Below are positions 35,556 through 43,731 of a stretch of DNA of 64,000 nt, piece after piece. Source of the stretch: Pseudomonas jessenii (GTDB taxonomy: Bacteria > Pseudomonadota > Gammaproteobacteria > Pseudomonadales > Pseudomonadaceae); the NCBI RefSeq assembly GCF_002236115.1, contig NZ_NIWT01000009.1:1-64000 (forward strand), given 5' to 3'. Position numbers and translations under genes: made by a program. How positions within the stretch are numbered: the stretch's first letter is position 1; every line of letters begins with the position of its first letter. The notes beneath the pieces are model-generated. The model ran no database searches and was not told the origin of the DNA. It saw only the letters and a list, made by a program, of their open reading frames with translations.

Positions 35556-36644
35556 ATGAGCGAGCAGCAAGCCCCGGTGCTGGCCAGCGTACGCAACCGC
35601 GTCGGCCACCTGACACTGAATCGGCCAAGCGCGTTGAACACCCTGGACCTGCCCATGGTGCGCCTGCTATGTCGGCACCTGTGGGCTTGGGAACAAGACC
35701 CGCAGATCGTCGCCGTGACCATTCGCGGCGCCGGTGAAAAGGCCTTCTGCGCCGGCGGCGACATTCGCATGCTGTACGACAGCTACAAGGCCGGCGACAA
35801 CCAGCACGAGCTGTTCCTCGAGCAAGAGTATGCCCTCGACGAATACCTGCATGGTTACACCAAGCCCGTGCTGGCGCTGCTCGATGGTTTCGTCCTCGGC
35901 GGCGGCATGGGCCTGGCCCAGGCCGCCTCGCTACGGGTGATCACCGAGCGCACGCGGATGGGCATGCCGGAAGTCGGCATCGGCTTTTTCCCCGATGTCG
36001 GTGGCAGCTATTTCCTGCCGCGCCTGCCGGGGGAACTGGGAACCTATCTGGGCATCACCGGCTGCCAGGTGCGTGCCGCCGATGCCCTCTATGCGAACCT
36101 TGCCGACTACTACCTGCCCAGCGAACGGCTGGCCGAGCTGGATGCCTGTCTCGACCACCTGAACTGGACCGCTGCGCCCGACGAAGACTTGCAGGACTTG
36201 CTTGCCGACATGGCTACAGAGCGTCTTGCCGGGTCCGAGCTCAAGGCCTGTCGCCAGGCGATCGACGAGTATTTCGCCTTGCCCGATGTCCCGGCCATTC
36301 GTACCGCGCTGCAGCGTGAACAACGCCCCGAGCTGCAAGACTGGGCCGAGCAGACGGTGAAACTGCTCGACAGCCGCTCGCCACTGGCGATGGCCACGAC
36401 GCTTGAGTTGTTGCGCCGTGGTCGTTACCTGAGCCTGGCCGAGTGCTTCGCTCTGGAGTTGCACCTGGACTACCAGTGGTTCGACAAGGGCGACCTGATG
36501 GAGGGTGTGCGCGCCCTGATCATCGACAAGGACAAGCGCCCACGCTGGAACCCGCCAACCCTGGCAGAGCTGGAACCTGCCCGGGTGCAGGCCTTCTTCA
36601 ACGAGTTTCAACGCGCCTGCGGCAAGCCCGTACGCACCGCCTGA
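35556..36644 (+). CDS. 3-hydroxyisobutyryl-CoA hydrolase
   Basis: This crotonase-fold enzyme of 362 residues cleaves 3-hydroxyisobutyryl-CoA to the free acid and CoA. Features that set it apart from a hydratase are the extra length, KAFCAGGDIRMLYDSYK, MPEVGIGFFPDVGGSYFLPRLPG and the C-terminal DLMEGVRALIIDKDKRPRWNP, all characteristic of the HIBCH group. It supplies free 3-hydroxyisobutyrate to MmsB. A separate methacrylyl-CoA hydratase would be needed upstream of it and is not encoded in this block. Confidence 0.9.
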   Translation: MSEQQAPVLASVRNRVGHLTLNRPSALNTLDLPMVRLLCRHLWAWEQDPQIVAVTIRGAGEKAFCAGGDIRMLYDSYKAGDNQHELFLEQEYALDEYLHGYTKPVLALLDGFVLGGGMGLAQAASLRVITERTRMGMPEVGIGFFPDVGGSYFLPRLPGELGTYLGITGCQVRAADALYANLADYYLPSERLAELDACLDHLNWTAAPDEDLQDLLADMATERLAGSELKACRQAIDEYFALPDVPAIRTALQREQRPELQDWAEQTVKLLDSRSPLAMATTLELLRRGRYLSLAECFALELHLDYQWFDKGDLMEGVRALIIDKDKRPRWNPPTLAELEPARVQAFFNEFQRACGKPVRTA

Positions 36645-36662
36645 TCGGCAGGAGACTTTGCA

Positions 36663-37814
36663 ATGCACGATATCGAATTGACCGAAGAACAACGCATGAT
36701 CCGCGACATGGCGCGCGACTTCGCCCGCAGCGAAGTCGCGCCGCATGCCCAGGCCTGGGAGAAGGCCGGCTGGATCGATGACGCCGTGGTGGCGCAGATG
36801 GGCGAGTTGGGCCTGCTGGGCATGGTCGTGCCGGACACCTGGGGCGGCAGCTACACCGACTATGTGGCCTACGCCCTGGCGGTGGAAGAAATCTCGGCCG
36901 GCGACGGTGCCCTCGGCGCGCTGATGAGCATCCACAACTCGGTAGGCTGCGGCCCCCTGCTGAAATACGGCACCCCCGCGCAGCAGGACAGTTGGCTGCC
37001 GCTGCTGGTCAGTGGTCAAGCGATCGGCTGCTTCTGCCTGACCGAGCCACAGGCTGGCTCCGAGGCACACAACCTGCGCACTCGTGCCGAACTGCGCGAC
37101 GGTCAATGGGTACTCAATGGCGCCAAGCAGTTCGTCAGCAACGGCAAGCGCGCCAGGCTGGCCATCGTCTTCGCCGTAACCGATGCGCAACTGGGCAAGA
37201 AGGGGCTGTCGGCCTTCCTGGTACCGACCGACAACCCCGGCTTCGTGGTCGACCGCAGCGAACACAAGATGGGCATCAAGGCCTCCGATACCTGCGCGGT
37301 GACCCTGAACAACTGCACCATCCCCGAGGCCAACCTGCTGGGAGAACGCGGCAAGGGCCTGGCCATTGCCCTGTCCAACCTGGAAGGCGGCCGCATCGGC
37401 ATCGCCGCCCAGGCTCTGGGTATCGCCCGCGCCGCCTTCGAGGCTGCCCTGGGCTATGCACGGGAGCGCGTCCAGTTCGGCAAGCCGATCATCGAGCACC
37501 AGAGCGTGTCCAACCTGCTCGCCGACATGCACACCCGACTCAACGCCACCCGCCTGCTGATCCTGCATGCGGCGCGCCTGAAAAGCGCCGGGCAACCGTG
37601 CCTGTCCGAAGCCTCCCAGGCCAAGCTGTTCGCCTCGGAAATGGCCGAGCGCGTGTGCTCCAGCGCCATGCAGATCCATGGCGGCTACGGTTACCTGGAA
37701 GACTACCCGGTAGAGCGCTACTACCGCGACGCGCGCATCACCCAGATCTACGAAGGCACCAGCGAAGTCCAGCGCCTGCTGATCGCCCGCGAACTGAGCC
37801 ACTACGCGCTCTGA
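36663..37814 (+). CDS. Acyl-CoA dehydrogenase, isobutyryl-CoA-type
   Basis: The 383-residue FAD enzyme has the family signatures CFCLTEPQAGSEAHNLRTRA and QIHGGYGYLEDYPVERYYRDARITQIYEGTSEVQ, with Glu364 in YEGTSE as the probable catalytic base. Length and context with mmsAB and the hydrolase favour isobutyryl-CoA (2-methyl-branched) as substrate. Oxidation yields methacrylyl-CoA with electrons passed to ETF. The gene follows the hydrolase by 18 bases and is ended by a strong terminator, so it closes the operon. Confidence 0.9.
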   Translation: MHDIELTEEQRMIRDMARDFARSEVAPHAQAWEKAGWIDDAVVAQMGELGLLGMVVPDTWGGSYTDYVAYALAVEEISAGDGALGALMSIHNSVGCGPLLKYGTPAQQDSWLPLLVSGQAIGCFCLTEPQAGSEAHNLRTRAELRDGQWVLNGAKQFVSNGKRARLAIVFAVTDAQLGKKGLSAFLVPTDNPGFVVDRSEHKMGIKASDTCAVTLNNCTIPEANLLGERGKGLAIALSNLEGGRIGIAAQALGIARAAFEAALGYARERVQFGKPIIEHQSVSNLLADMHTRLNATRLLILHAARLKSAGQPCLSEASQAKLFASEMAERVCSSAMQIHGGYGYLEDYPVERYYRDARITQIYEGTSEVQRLLIARELSHYAL

Positions 37815-37822
37815 CCTCCTCC

Positions 37823-37852
37823 AGCCGAACGCGACTGCCGCGTCCGGCTTTT
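37823..37852 (+). terminator. Intrinsic terminator closing the mmsAB-dehydrogenase operon
   Basis: AGCCGAACGCG-ACTGC-CGCGTCCGGCT forms a 10-pair stem with one mismatch, followed by TTTT. It separates the catabolic genes from the chemoreceptor gene that starts 28 bases later. Confidence 0.75.
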
Positions 37853-37880
37853 CCCTGTCTTGCCCCTTGTGGAGCTGCCC

Positions 37881-39509
37881 ATGCCCGGCTTGCGCAATAT
37901 TTCCATTAGCCGCCGTCTGTGGCTGATTTTGCTGACATCCATCCTGATGCTGCTGATTCTCGCCGGCCTGATGCTCAAGCAGAGCTATAACGACCTTTAC
38001 ACCGCCAAGGCGCTGAAAACCCGTCACGTGGTCGAGACCGCCAGCGGCATCCTGCGTCACTTCCAAAGCCTGGAAGGCCAGGGCCTCAGTCGTGAGCAGG
38101 CGCAGCAGCAGGCCATCGCGGTCATGCGCGACTTGCGCTACGACCGCGAGGATTACTTCTGGCTCGAAGACCTCGACACGCGAATGGTCATGCACCCCAA
38201 TGCCGGGCTCGAGGGCAAGCGCATGGCCGGTACACTCGATCCGGACGGCAAGGCGCTGTTCGACGAAATGGCCGCCACGGCCAAACGCGATGGCGCCGGC
38301 CTGGTGCACTACCGCTGGCCCAAACCGGGTTCCGACGCGCCGGTGGAGAAGGTTTCCTACGTCGAATTGTTCAAGCCCTGGGGTTGGATTGTCGGCTCGG
38401 GGATCTACATAGACGACGTGCAAGTCGAGTTCCGCCGCCAGCTGATTCAGGCCTGCGTCATATTGCTGACGATCGCCCTGCTGCTCAGTGCGCTGATCCT
38501 GCTGATTGCCCGCAGTATCGCCTCGCCACTGGCGCGGGTGGTCGATGCGATGGAGAACATCGCCAGCGGCGAAGCCGACCTGACCCGCAATCTGGATAAC
38601 CGCTGGCGCGATGAACTGACAGACTTGAGCGGCCATTTCAACGTGTTCACCAACAAGCTGCGCGGCGTGATCGGTCAGTCCATACAGTCCGCTGACAGCC
38701 TGGACCAGGCTTCGAAGTCGCTCGGCGAAATCGCCGCCGATAGCCACAACCACAGCCAGCAGCAATCGCAGCAGATGGAACTGGTGGCCGCCGCCATCCA
38801 CGAGGTCTCCTACGCCGTGCAGGAAGTGGCGAAGAATGCCGAGCACGCTGCCAACGAAGTTCGCCAGGCCGAAGAACAGGCACGTCGGGGCCAGCACAAC
38901 ACCGACATCAGCCTCCTCCAGATCGACCAGTTGTCCGATACCATCGGCCAGGCCGTCGAGGTGATCCAGAGCCTGGCCCGGGAAAGCACCCAGATCGGCA
39001 GCGTGCTGGAAGTGATCCGCGCCATCGCCGAGCAGACCAATCTGCTGGCCCTGAACGCCGCCATCGAGGCGGCGCGCGCTGGCGAACAGGGTCGCGGCTT
39101 CGCTGTGGTAGCAGACGAAGTGCGCCTGCTGGCCCAGCGCACCCAGCAGTCCACCGCGCAAATCCAGGACATGATCGAGCGCCTGCACGGCAACTCGCAA
39201 GCTGCAGTAGATGTCATCAATGCCAGCAGCCAAGCCGCTCGACAAACCGTGGAACAGGCCCACCAAACGGCTGAAAGCCTGCACCAGGTACTCGGCGCAC
39301 TGCGCAATGTCACTGAACTGAACGCCTCGATCGCCAGCGCCACCCTGGAGCAGTCACACGTGGTCGAAGACATCAATCAGAACGTGACCCGCGCAGCCTC
39401 CCTGGCCCACGAAAGTGCCCAGGCAGCAGACCGGTCCAACGAGGCGAGCCAGGAACTGGGCCAACTTGCGGGTCAGCTCAATCGGCTATTGGGACAGTTT
39501 CGCGTATGA
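37881..39509 (+). CDS. Methyl-accepting chemotaxis protein with sCache sensor domain
   Basis: The 542-residue receptor has membrane segments near 14-34 and 190-210. Between them lies a single-Cache domain of the sCache_2 kind (VMRDLRYDREDYFWLEDLD, MVMHPNAGLEGK, then LFKPWGWIVGSGIYIDDV). HAMP and the signalling coil with EQTNLLALNAAIEAARAG follow. sCache_2 receptors in Pseudomonas, such as McpP, sense short carboxylates. Lying just after the branched-acid genes, this one is a plausible sensor of the same substrate. The start is ATG 37881 behind GGAG. The stop overlaps the TetR start. Confidence 0.9.
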   Translation: MPGLRNISISRRLWLILLTSILMLLILAGLMLKQSYNDLYTAKALKTRHVVETASGILRHFQSLEGQGLSREQAQQQAIAVMRDLRYDREDYFWLEDLDTRMVMHPNAGLEGKRMAGTLDPDGKALFDEMAATAKRDGAGLVHYRWPKPGSDAPVEKVSYVELFKPWGWIVGSGIYIDDVQVEFRRQLIQACVILLTIALLLSALILLIARSIASPLARVVDAMENIASGEADLTRNLDNRWRDELTDLSGHFNVFTNKLRGVIGQSIQSADSLDQASKSLGEIAADSHNHSQQQSQQMELVAAAIHEVSYAVQEVAKNAEHAANEVRQAEEQARRGQHNTDISLLQIDQLSDTIGQAVEVIQSLARESTQIGSVLEVIRAIAEQTNLLALNAAIEAARAGEQGRGFAVVADEVRLLAQRTQQSTAQIQDMIERLHGNSQAAVDVINASSQAARQTVEQAHQTAESLHQVLGALRNVTELNASIASATLEQSHVVEDINQNVTRAASLAHESAQAADRSNEASQELGQLAGQLNRLLGQFRV

Positions 39510-40186
39510 GGTCGATGAGTCACATGCAGCCCTCCAAAACCCTTTTTGCCGTGCCTGTCGACGAAGAACGCAACACGCGTTACCTGGAAACCCGGCACAA
39601 GGCTGTCGAGCTGTTCGCCAGGCATGGTTTCAGCCGAGTCAGCATGCGCGACCTGGCCACTTGTCTGGGGATCACCGCTGGCTCCCTCTACAACCACATC
39701 GATAGCAAAGAGGAACTGCTGTTTGAGTTGATCGAGGAGCTCTACGAAGCGTTGCTTGACGGCGCCAGCCTGGTGACCCGTCGCAAATCCGCCCCCACTG
39801 TACGACTGCACGGCCTGCTTGAGGCGCACCTGCGGCTCCACGAGCGTATGGCCGCGCATTTCCGCCTGGCTGAGTACGACCTCCATTGTTTGAGCTGCGA
39901 ACAGCAAGCCTCGATTCTGACCCTGCGCCGACGCTACGAGCAGCATCTGGTGGAGACCATAGACCAACTCACCGGTAAACCGGCTAGCGTCACCCGGCGC
40001 GCGACCGTTAGCGGCATCGTGTCCTTGCTCAATCAACTACCGGCCTGGGTTGGGCAGCCCAAGGCCGGCATTGGAGCACGCCGCAAGCTGCTGCATGAGA
40101 TGGTGATGAGTACCCTGCAGGGTGCATTGCGGGCAACTGAGGCGGCAGTCGTTCACGCATCGCCCTCCTCCCAGGCACTTAAATAA
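39506..40186 (+). CDS. TetR-family transcriptional regulator
   Basis: The product (226 aa from the first ATG) has the TetR helix-turn-helix near 30-75 (AVELFARHGFSRVSMRDLATCLGITAGSLYNHIDSKEELLFELIEELYEALL). The ligand-binding part is all-helical. The ATG at 39506 overlaps the chemoreceptor stop (ATGA); two further in-frame ATGs at 39515 and 39524 are also possible. Coupling to the chemoreceptor gene suggests shared control, perhaps repression by this protein with an acyl-CoA or acid as inducer; that is inference. Confidence 0.88.
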   Translation: MRSMSHMQPSKTLFAVPVDEERNTRYLETRHKAVELFARHGFSRVSMRDLATCLGITAGSLYNHIDSKEELLFELIEELYEALLDGASLVTRRKSAPTVRLHGLLEAHLRLHERMAAHFRLAEYDLHCLSCEQQASILTLRRRYEQHLVETIDQLTGKPASVTRRATVSGIVSLLNQLPAWVGQPKAGIGARRKLLHEMVMSTLQGALRATEAAVVHASPSSQALK

Positions 40187-40364
40187 GTACCTGATTCCGA
40201 CACCCTCTGCCGACAGCCGACAAACCCTCGGATTTTATTTTCTTACTCTCCACTGGCCCCGATGTTCATCGCTTCACATCGGGTCAATCAGTCCTGCCAC
40301 TGCACACCCCACCATAAGCTCCAGCCCAGCGGGCTATGGGTCGGGTGTAAGGAGAATAAAAATA

Positions 40365-41549
40365 ATGAATCCAGGTTTTACATCATCACTCAACCACTTG
40401 CTCGATGCTGCCACGGCTGGATCGCAGCGCGTCCCAGGCGTAGTCGCGGCATTAGTCAGGCGTGACGGTCTGGTCTATGAGGGTGCGTCAGGTCAACGGA
40501 CGCAGGGTCAAGCCCCTGCCATGACGACCGACAGCGTTTTCGCCATGTTTTCCACGACCAAAGCGATAACCGCCACGGCGGTGCTGCAGTTGTTCGAAGA
40601 GGGCCGACTGGATCTCGATGCGCCTGCCAGGAACTATGTGCCGATGATCGGCGAACTGAAGGTGCTCGAGGGGTTTGATAGCGACGGAACGCCTCGCCTT
40701 CGCGCCCCCAGAAAACACATCACCACTCGAATGCTTCTGCTTCATACGGCAGGTCTGGGTTATGAGTTCTTCAACGAAAACTACAACCGACTAGCCCAGG
40801 AACAAGGACAACCCAGCATCATCAGCGGGTCGTTGGCGGCGCTTCAAACACCCTTGCTGTTTGAGCCGGGTGAACAGTGGGAATACGGCTCCAACATGGA
40901 TTGGGCCGGCCTGGTGGTCGAGGCCATCACCGGCAAGCGTCTGGGTGAAGTCATGCAGCAGCGTATTTTCGAGCCGCTGGGCATGACCGATACCGCCTTT
41001 ACCATGACCCCGTCGATGCTCCAGCGGCGAGCCAGCCTGCACCAACGCGCAGAGGATGGATCGCTTTGCGCACTTGAGGATTTCATCCTGCCACAGGCTC
41101 CCGAAGTGCACATGGGAGGCCATGGCCTGTATTCGACCGTGAAGGATTACTGTCAGTTTATCCGTGCCTGGCTTAACGATGGACAGGGGGATCACGGACA
41201 GATTCTCAAACCGGAAACGATTCGTTTCGCGGAAAAAAATGGTCTCGAAAACCTGAAAGTAAAAGCCCTCCCCGGCGTTATCCCCAGTCTCACCAATACC
41301 GCAGAGTTCTTCCCGGGCATGCCCAAGTCGTGGGCGATGAGTTTCATGATCAACGATCAAGACGCCCCCACCGGTCGCCCTGCGGGTTCTTTGGCGTGGG
41401 CCGGATTGGCCAATCTTTTCTATTGGATCGACCGCAAGAACGGCATCGGCGGTTTTTGGGCCACCCAGATATTGCCGTTCGCCGATTCCGTTTCGGTCAA
41501 TGCCTATCTGGATTTCGAAACGGCGGCCTACCGCTATCTGACCCGCTGA
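40365..41549 (+). CDS. Serine hydrolase of the beta-lactamase fold (family VIII esterase-like)
   Basis: The 394-residue protein has the class C-type nucleophile motif Ser63-Thr-Thr-Lys66 (FAMFSTTKAITA) and the catalytic Tyr174 in WEYGSNMDWAG. It also has LLLHTAGLGYEFFN and PLGMTDTAFTM, all typical of EstB-like esterases that cleave short esters. No signal peptide is evident, so it is probably cytoplasmic. The start ATG at 40365 is preceded by AAGGAG; the frame upstream to 40122 overlaps the TetR gene and is not coding. With the next gene it may release an acid from an ester for the neighbouring pathway. Confidence 0.85.
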   Translation: MNPGFTSSLNHLLDAATAGSQRVPGVVAALVRRDGLVYEGASGQRTQGQAPAMTTDSVFAMFSTTKAITATAVLQLFEEGRLDLDAPARNYVPMIGELKVLEGFDSDGTPRLRAPRKHITTRMLLLHTAGLGYEFFNENYNRLAQEQGQPSIISGSLAALQTPLLFEPGEQWEYGSNMDWAGLVVEAITGKRLGEVMQQRIFEPLGMTDTAFTMTPSMLQRRASLHQRAEDGSLCALEDFILPQAPEVHMGGHGLYSTVKDYCQFIRAWLNDGQGDHGQILKPETIRFAEKNGLENLKVKALPGVIPSLTNTAEFFPGMPKSWAMSFMINDQDAPTGRPAGSLAWAGLANLFYWIDRKNGIGGFWATQILPFADSVSVNAYLDFETAAYRYLTR

Positions 41550-41657
41550 CCCGGCACTGATTCGATGCAGATCGCATGAGAGCCCCCCGGGGCTCCAGGC
41601 GATGCTGCACGAAAAAAATTCCTCTCCAAAAACCAACAAAAACAAAACAGGTGACTC

Positions 41658-42581
41658 ATGGAGATCTCCACACGTACCCCTGCGCGCGTTCGGCCCCTGG
41701 TGCGCGCACTTGACACTTCAACGATCGGTGCCGGCCTCGTGCTGGCGATTCTGGCGGGCAACGCCCAGGCCATCGATGTGGACGCCGGCGAATACACCGC
41801 TGCGCTTCCAGCCGGCAGCAATATCGGTTTGCTTTACCTGCAGCATGCGCAGCGGCGCTCGATTTACAGTGATGGTCACAAGGTTGCGATCAAAGCGGGG
41901 CTCGACTCGGATATCGGCATACTGCGCGCCGCGCATTACCAGCAGTTGGGCGACTACACGATCAATACACAGTTCCTGCTGCCCTTCGGCCGCCTGGAAG
42001 GAACACGCGATAACGACTCGCTGGGACAAACCAGTGGCGTGGGCGATCTGATTCTGGCGTCCACTCTATGGCTCGTGAATGACCCGGCGAAAAATCGTTA
42101 CTGGGGTATTGCACCCTACCTGTACGTGCCGACCGGTAACTATGACCGCAACGATGCACTCAACCTTGGCGAAAACCGTTGGAAGATGACATTGCAGACA
42201 GGCTATGTGACCGGTCTCACTGAAAAACTTTCCCTGGACCTCACCGCGGATGTGACCTTCTTTGGCAAAAATGACGACCTCACGAGTCAAGACCTGACGT
42301 TGCGCCAGAAGCCGCAGTGGCAAGCCCAGACCTACCTGAGGTACGCCGTGACACCAAAGCTTTCGGTGCATGTCGGTGCGTCTCGACTCTGGGGCGGTGA
42401 GACGCGCATTGACGGTCAGGATCAGAACGATGAACCCGACACCAGTAAATACCGTGTCGGCTCGTCATACTGGATAACCCCCTCCTTCCAGGCCCTGCTC
42501 AACTACGGCCAGGACGTCTCGGTCGACAACGGTTTCAAGGAAAACCAGCGGGTTAACCTAAGGCTGTTGTGGGTGTTCTGA
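41658..42581 (+). CDS. Outer-membrane transporter-like protein (phenol meta-pathway protein family)
   Basis: The 307-residue precursor has a long N-terminal region before the signal core (IGAGLVLAILAGNAQA) and then beta-barrel-like strands ending in NLRLLWVF. Recurrent elements GVGDLILASTLWLVND, IAPYLYVPTGNYD and LNLGENRWKMTLQTGYVTGLTEKLSLDLTADVTFFG match the PF13557 family. Such proteins often accompany degradative enzymes and may let hydrophobic substrates through. It follows the esterase gene by 108 bases and probably shares its transcript. AGGTG precedes the ATG. Confidence 0.8.
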   Translation: MEISTRTPARVRPLVRALDTSTIGAGLVLAILAGNAQAIDVDAGEYTAALPAGSNIGLLYLQHAQRRSIYSDGHKVAIKAGLDSDIGILRAAHYQQLGDYTINTQFLLPFGRLEGTRDNDSLGQTSGVGDLILASTLWLVNDPAKNRYWGIAPYLYVPTGNYDRNDALNLGENRWKMTLQTGYVTGLTEKLSLDLTADVTFFGKNDDLTSQDLTLRQKPQWQAQTYLRYAVTPKLSVHVGASRLWGGETRIDGQDQNDEPDTSKYRVGSSYWITPSFQALLNYGQDVSVDNGFKENQRVNLRLLWVF

Positions 42582-42593
42582 CCCACAGTGAAT

Positions 42594-42629
42594 GGCACCG
42601 AGAGCGGGCTGGACACCGCTCTCGGTGCC
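42594..42629. terminator. Bidirectional hairpin between outer-membrane protein and AraC genes
   Basis: GGCACCGAGAGCGG and CCGCTCTCGGTGCC form a perfect 14-bp stem with an 8-base loop between convergent genes. T runs are lacking, but position and stability support a terminator role. Confidence 0.6.
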
Positions 42630-42648
42630 CTCGTAGCGCCTCCAATCG

Positions 42649-43677
42649 CTAGCGCAGCCGGCGCTGCAAGGTCTGGGAGGGTAATTCACTGAAACGCTTG
42701 CGATAGATCCCCGCAAATTCACCCAGGTTCAGATAACCCCAGCGAAAGGCGATGGCCGAAACGGTGGTTCCCGATTGCGGGTCCGCCGCCAGCAAATCGC
42801 GGTGCGCCCCCTGCAATCGCTGCTCACGCAAGAACGCACCGGGCGTCATGCCGCGAAAACGCGCGAAGGCACCACTCAATGTCCGTACACTGGTCCCTAC
42901 CGCACTGGCAATCTCACCCATCGTCGGCAGGCTCGCAGCATTGGCACTCATGAACTCTTCGGCAGCCCTGACATAACGGGGTGCAATCCGGTTCAGTGGA
43001 CTATTCAAATCAAGCCCTGCCCGCCCGGCGCGGCCAGCCCATTCTTGCAGCATATGAACGCAAAGACTTTGCTCCAGGTGAGTACCCATTCGCCCTTCAG
43101 CCATGTGTGCGGGAGCTTCGGCAATACAACGAACCGTGTACTCCAGCAAACTCAGCCAGCTCGACCCGACTCCGCCGATGACGCACTTGTGTCTCCAGAA
43201 CTGATCATCGGGCACGAACCCAAACCACTGCTGCGCCATCCGCTCCAATACGGCATGAGGAATGGTCAGATTCAGTTGCAGGTGATCAGGGTCGAGGTCG
43301 ATCCGGTAATCGACACGACTGCAATCGGCAACGAATGATTCACCCATTGCCGTATCCTCGGTGACGGAACGCCGGGTCCAGTGCCGGGCATTGCCGCGAA
43401 TAGTGGTGAGCAGTAGCGCATTCCCGGCTTCGGGCGAAAATTCATCGACGCTCACCGGCACGCCATAGGCAAAACGAGTCAGCGTCAACTCGCCAATCCT
43501 GGACGAATGCATGGTGGCGTGCGGCTTGATGGCCTGCCCTTTGGGTGCCACACGGTAGGGCATATACATGCGATCCGACCAGTCGCTGATTTCATCCCAC
43601 TCGGTTGAAAAACTTTTGTGATGCTGGTGAATCGGCTTGCCGCTGGCATCGGTTAACAACGCATGTTCAAGAAGCAT
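42649..43677 (-). CDS. AraC-family transcriptional regulator
   Basis: The 342-residue protein has an N-terminal effector region of the AraC_binding_2 type (ELTLTRFAYGVPVSVDEFSP) and a C-terminal double helix-turn-helix (PTMGEIASAVGTSVRTLSGAFARFRGMTPGAFLREQRLQGAHRDLL, then FRWGYLNLGEFAGIYRKRF). It lies convergent to the esterase/outer-membrane protein pair and is the likely activator of that pair. CAGGTG precedes its ATG. It is 54 bases downstream of LysR copy 2 on the same strand. Confidence 0.88.
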   Translation of the reverse strand: MLLEHALLTDASGKPIHQHHKSFSTEWDEISDWSDRMYMPYRVAPKGQAIKPHATMHSSRIGELTLTRFAYGVPVSVDEFSPEAGNALLLTTIRGNARHWTRRSVTEDTAMGESFVADCSRVDYRIDLDPDHLQLNLTIPHAVLERMAQQWFGFVPDDQFWRHKCVIGGVGSSWLSLLEYTVRCIAEAPAHMAEGRMGTHLEQSLCVHMLQEWAGRAGRAGLDLNSPLNRIAPRYVRAAEEFMSANAASLPTMGEIASAVGTSVRTLSGAFARFRGMTPGAFLREQRLQGAHRDLLAADPQSGTTVSAIAFRWGYLNLGEFAGIYRKRFSELPSQTLQRRLR

Positions 43678-43731
43678 AGAGACACCTGATTTTTATTTTT
43701 TTAGGGTCCAATCGATGGCCAGACCTGCAAC

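Noticed and set aside
35556..36644. Assignment as the missing methacrylyl-CoA hydratase
   Set aside because: Length of 362 residues, the FFPDVGGSYFLPRLPG motif and the C-terminal KDKRPRWNP segment are those of 3-hydroxyisobutyryl-CoA hydrolase.
35931..39284. 1117-codon minus-strand open frame opposite the dehydrogenase and chemoreceptor genes
   Set aside because: It is a GC-bias shadow of well-recognised plus-strand genes (HIBCH, acyl-CoA dehydrogenase, chemoreceptor) and has no motif of its own.
40257..40284. CCCGATGT / ACATCGGG hairpin between the TetR and esterase genes as a terminator
   Set aside because: Only 8 bp with a 10-base loop and no T run; too weak to list as a terminator.
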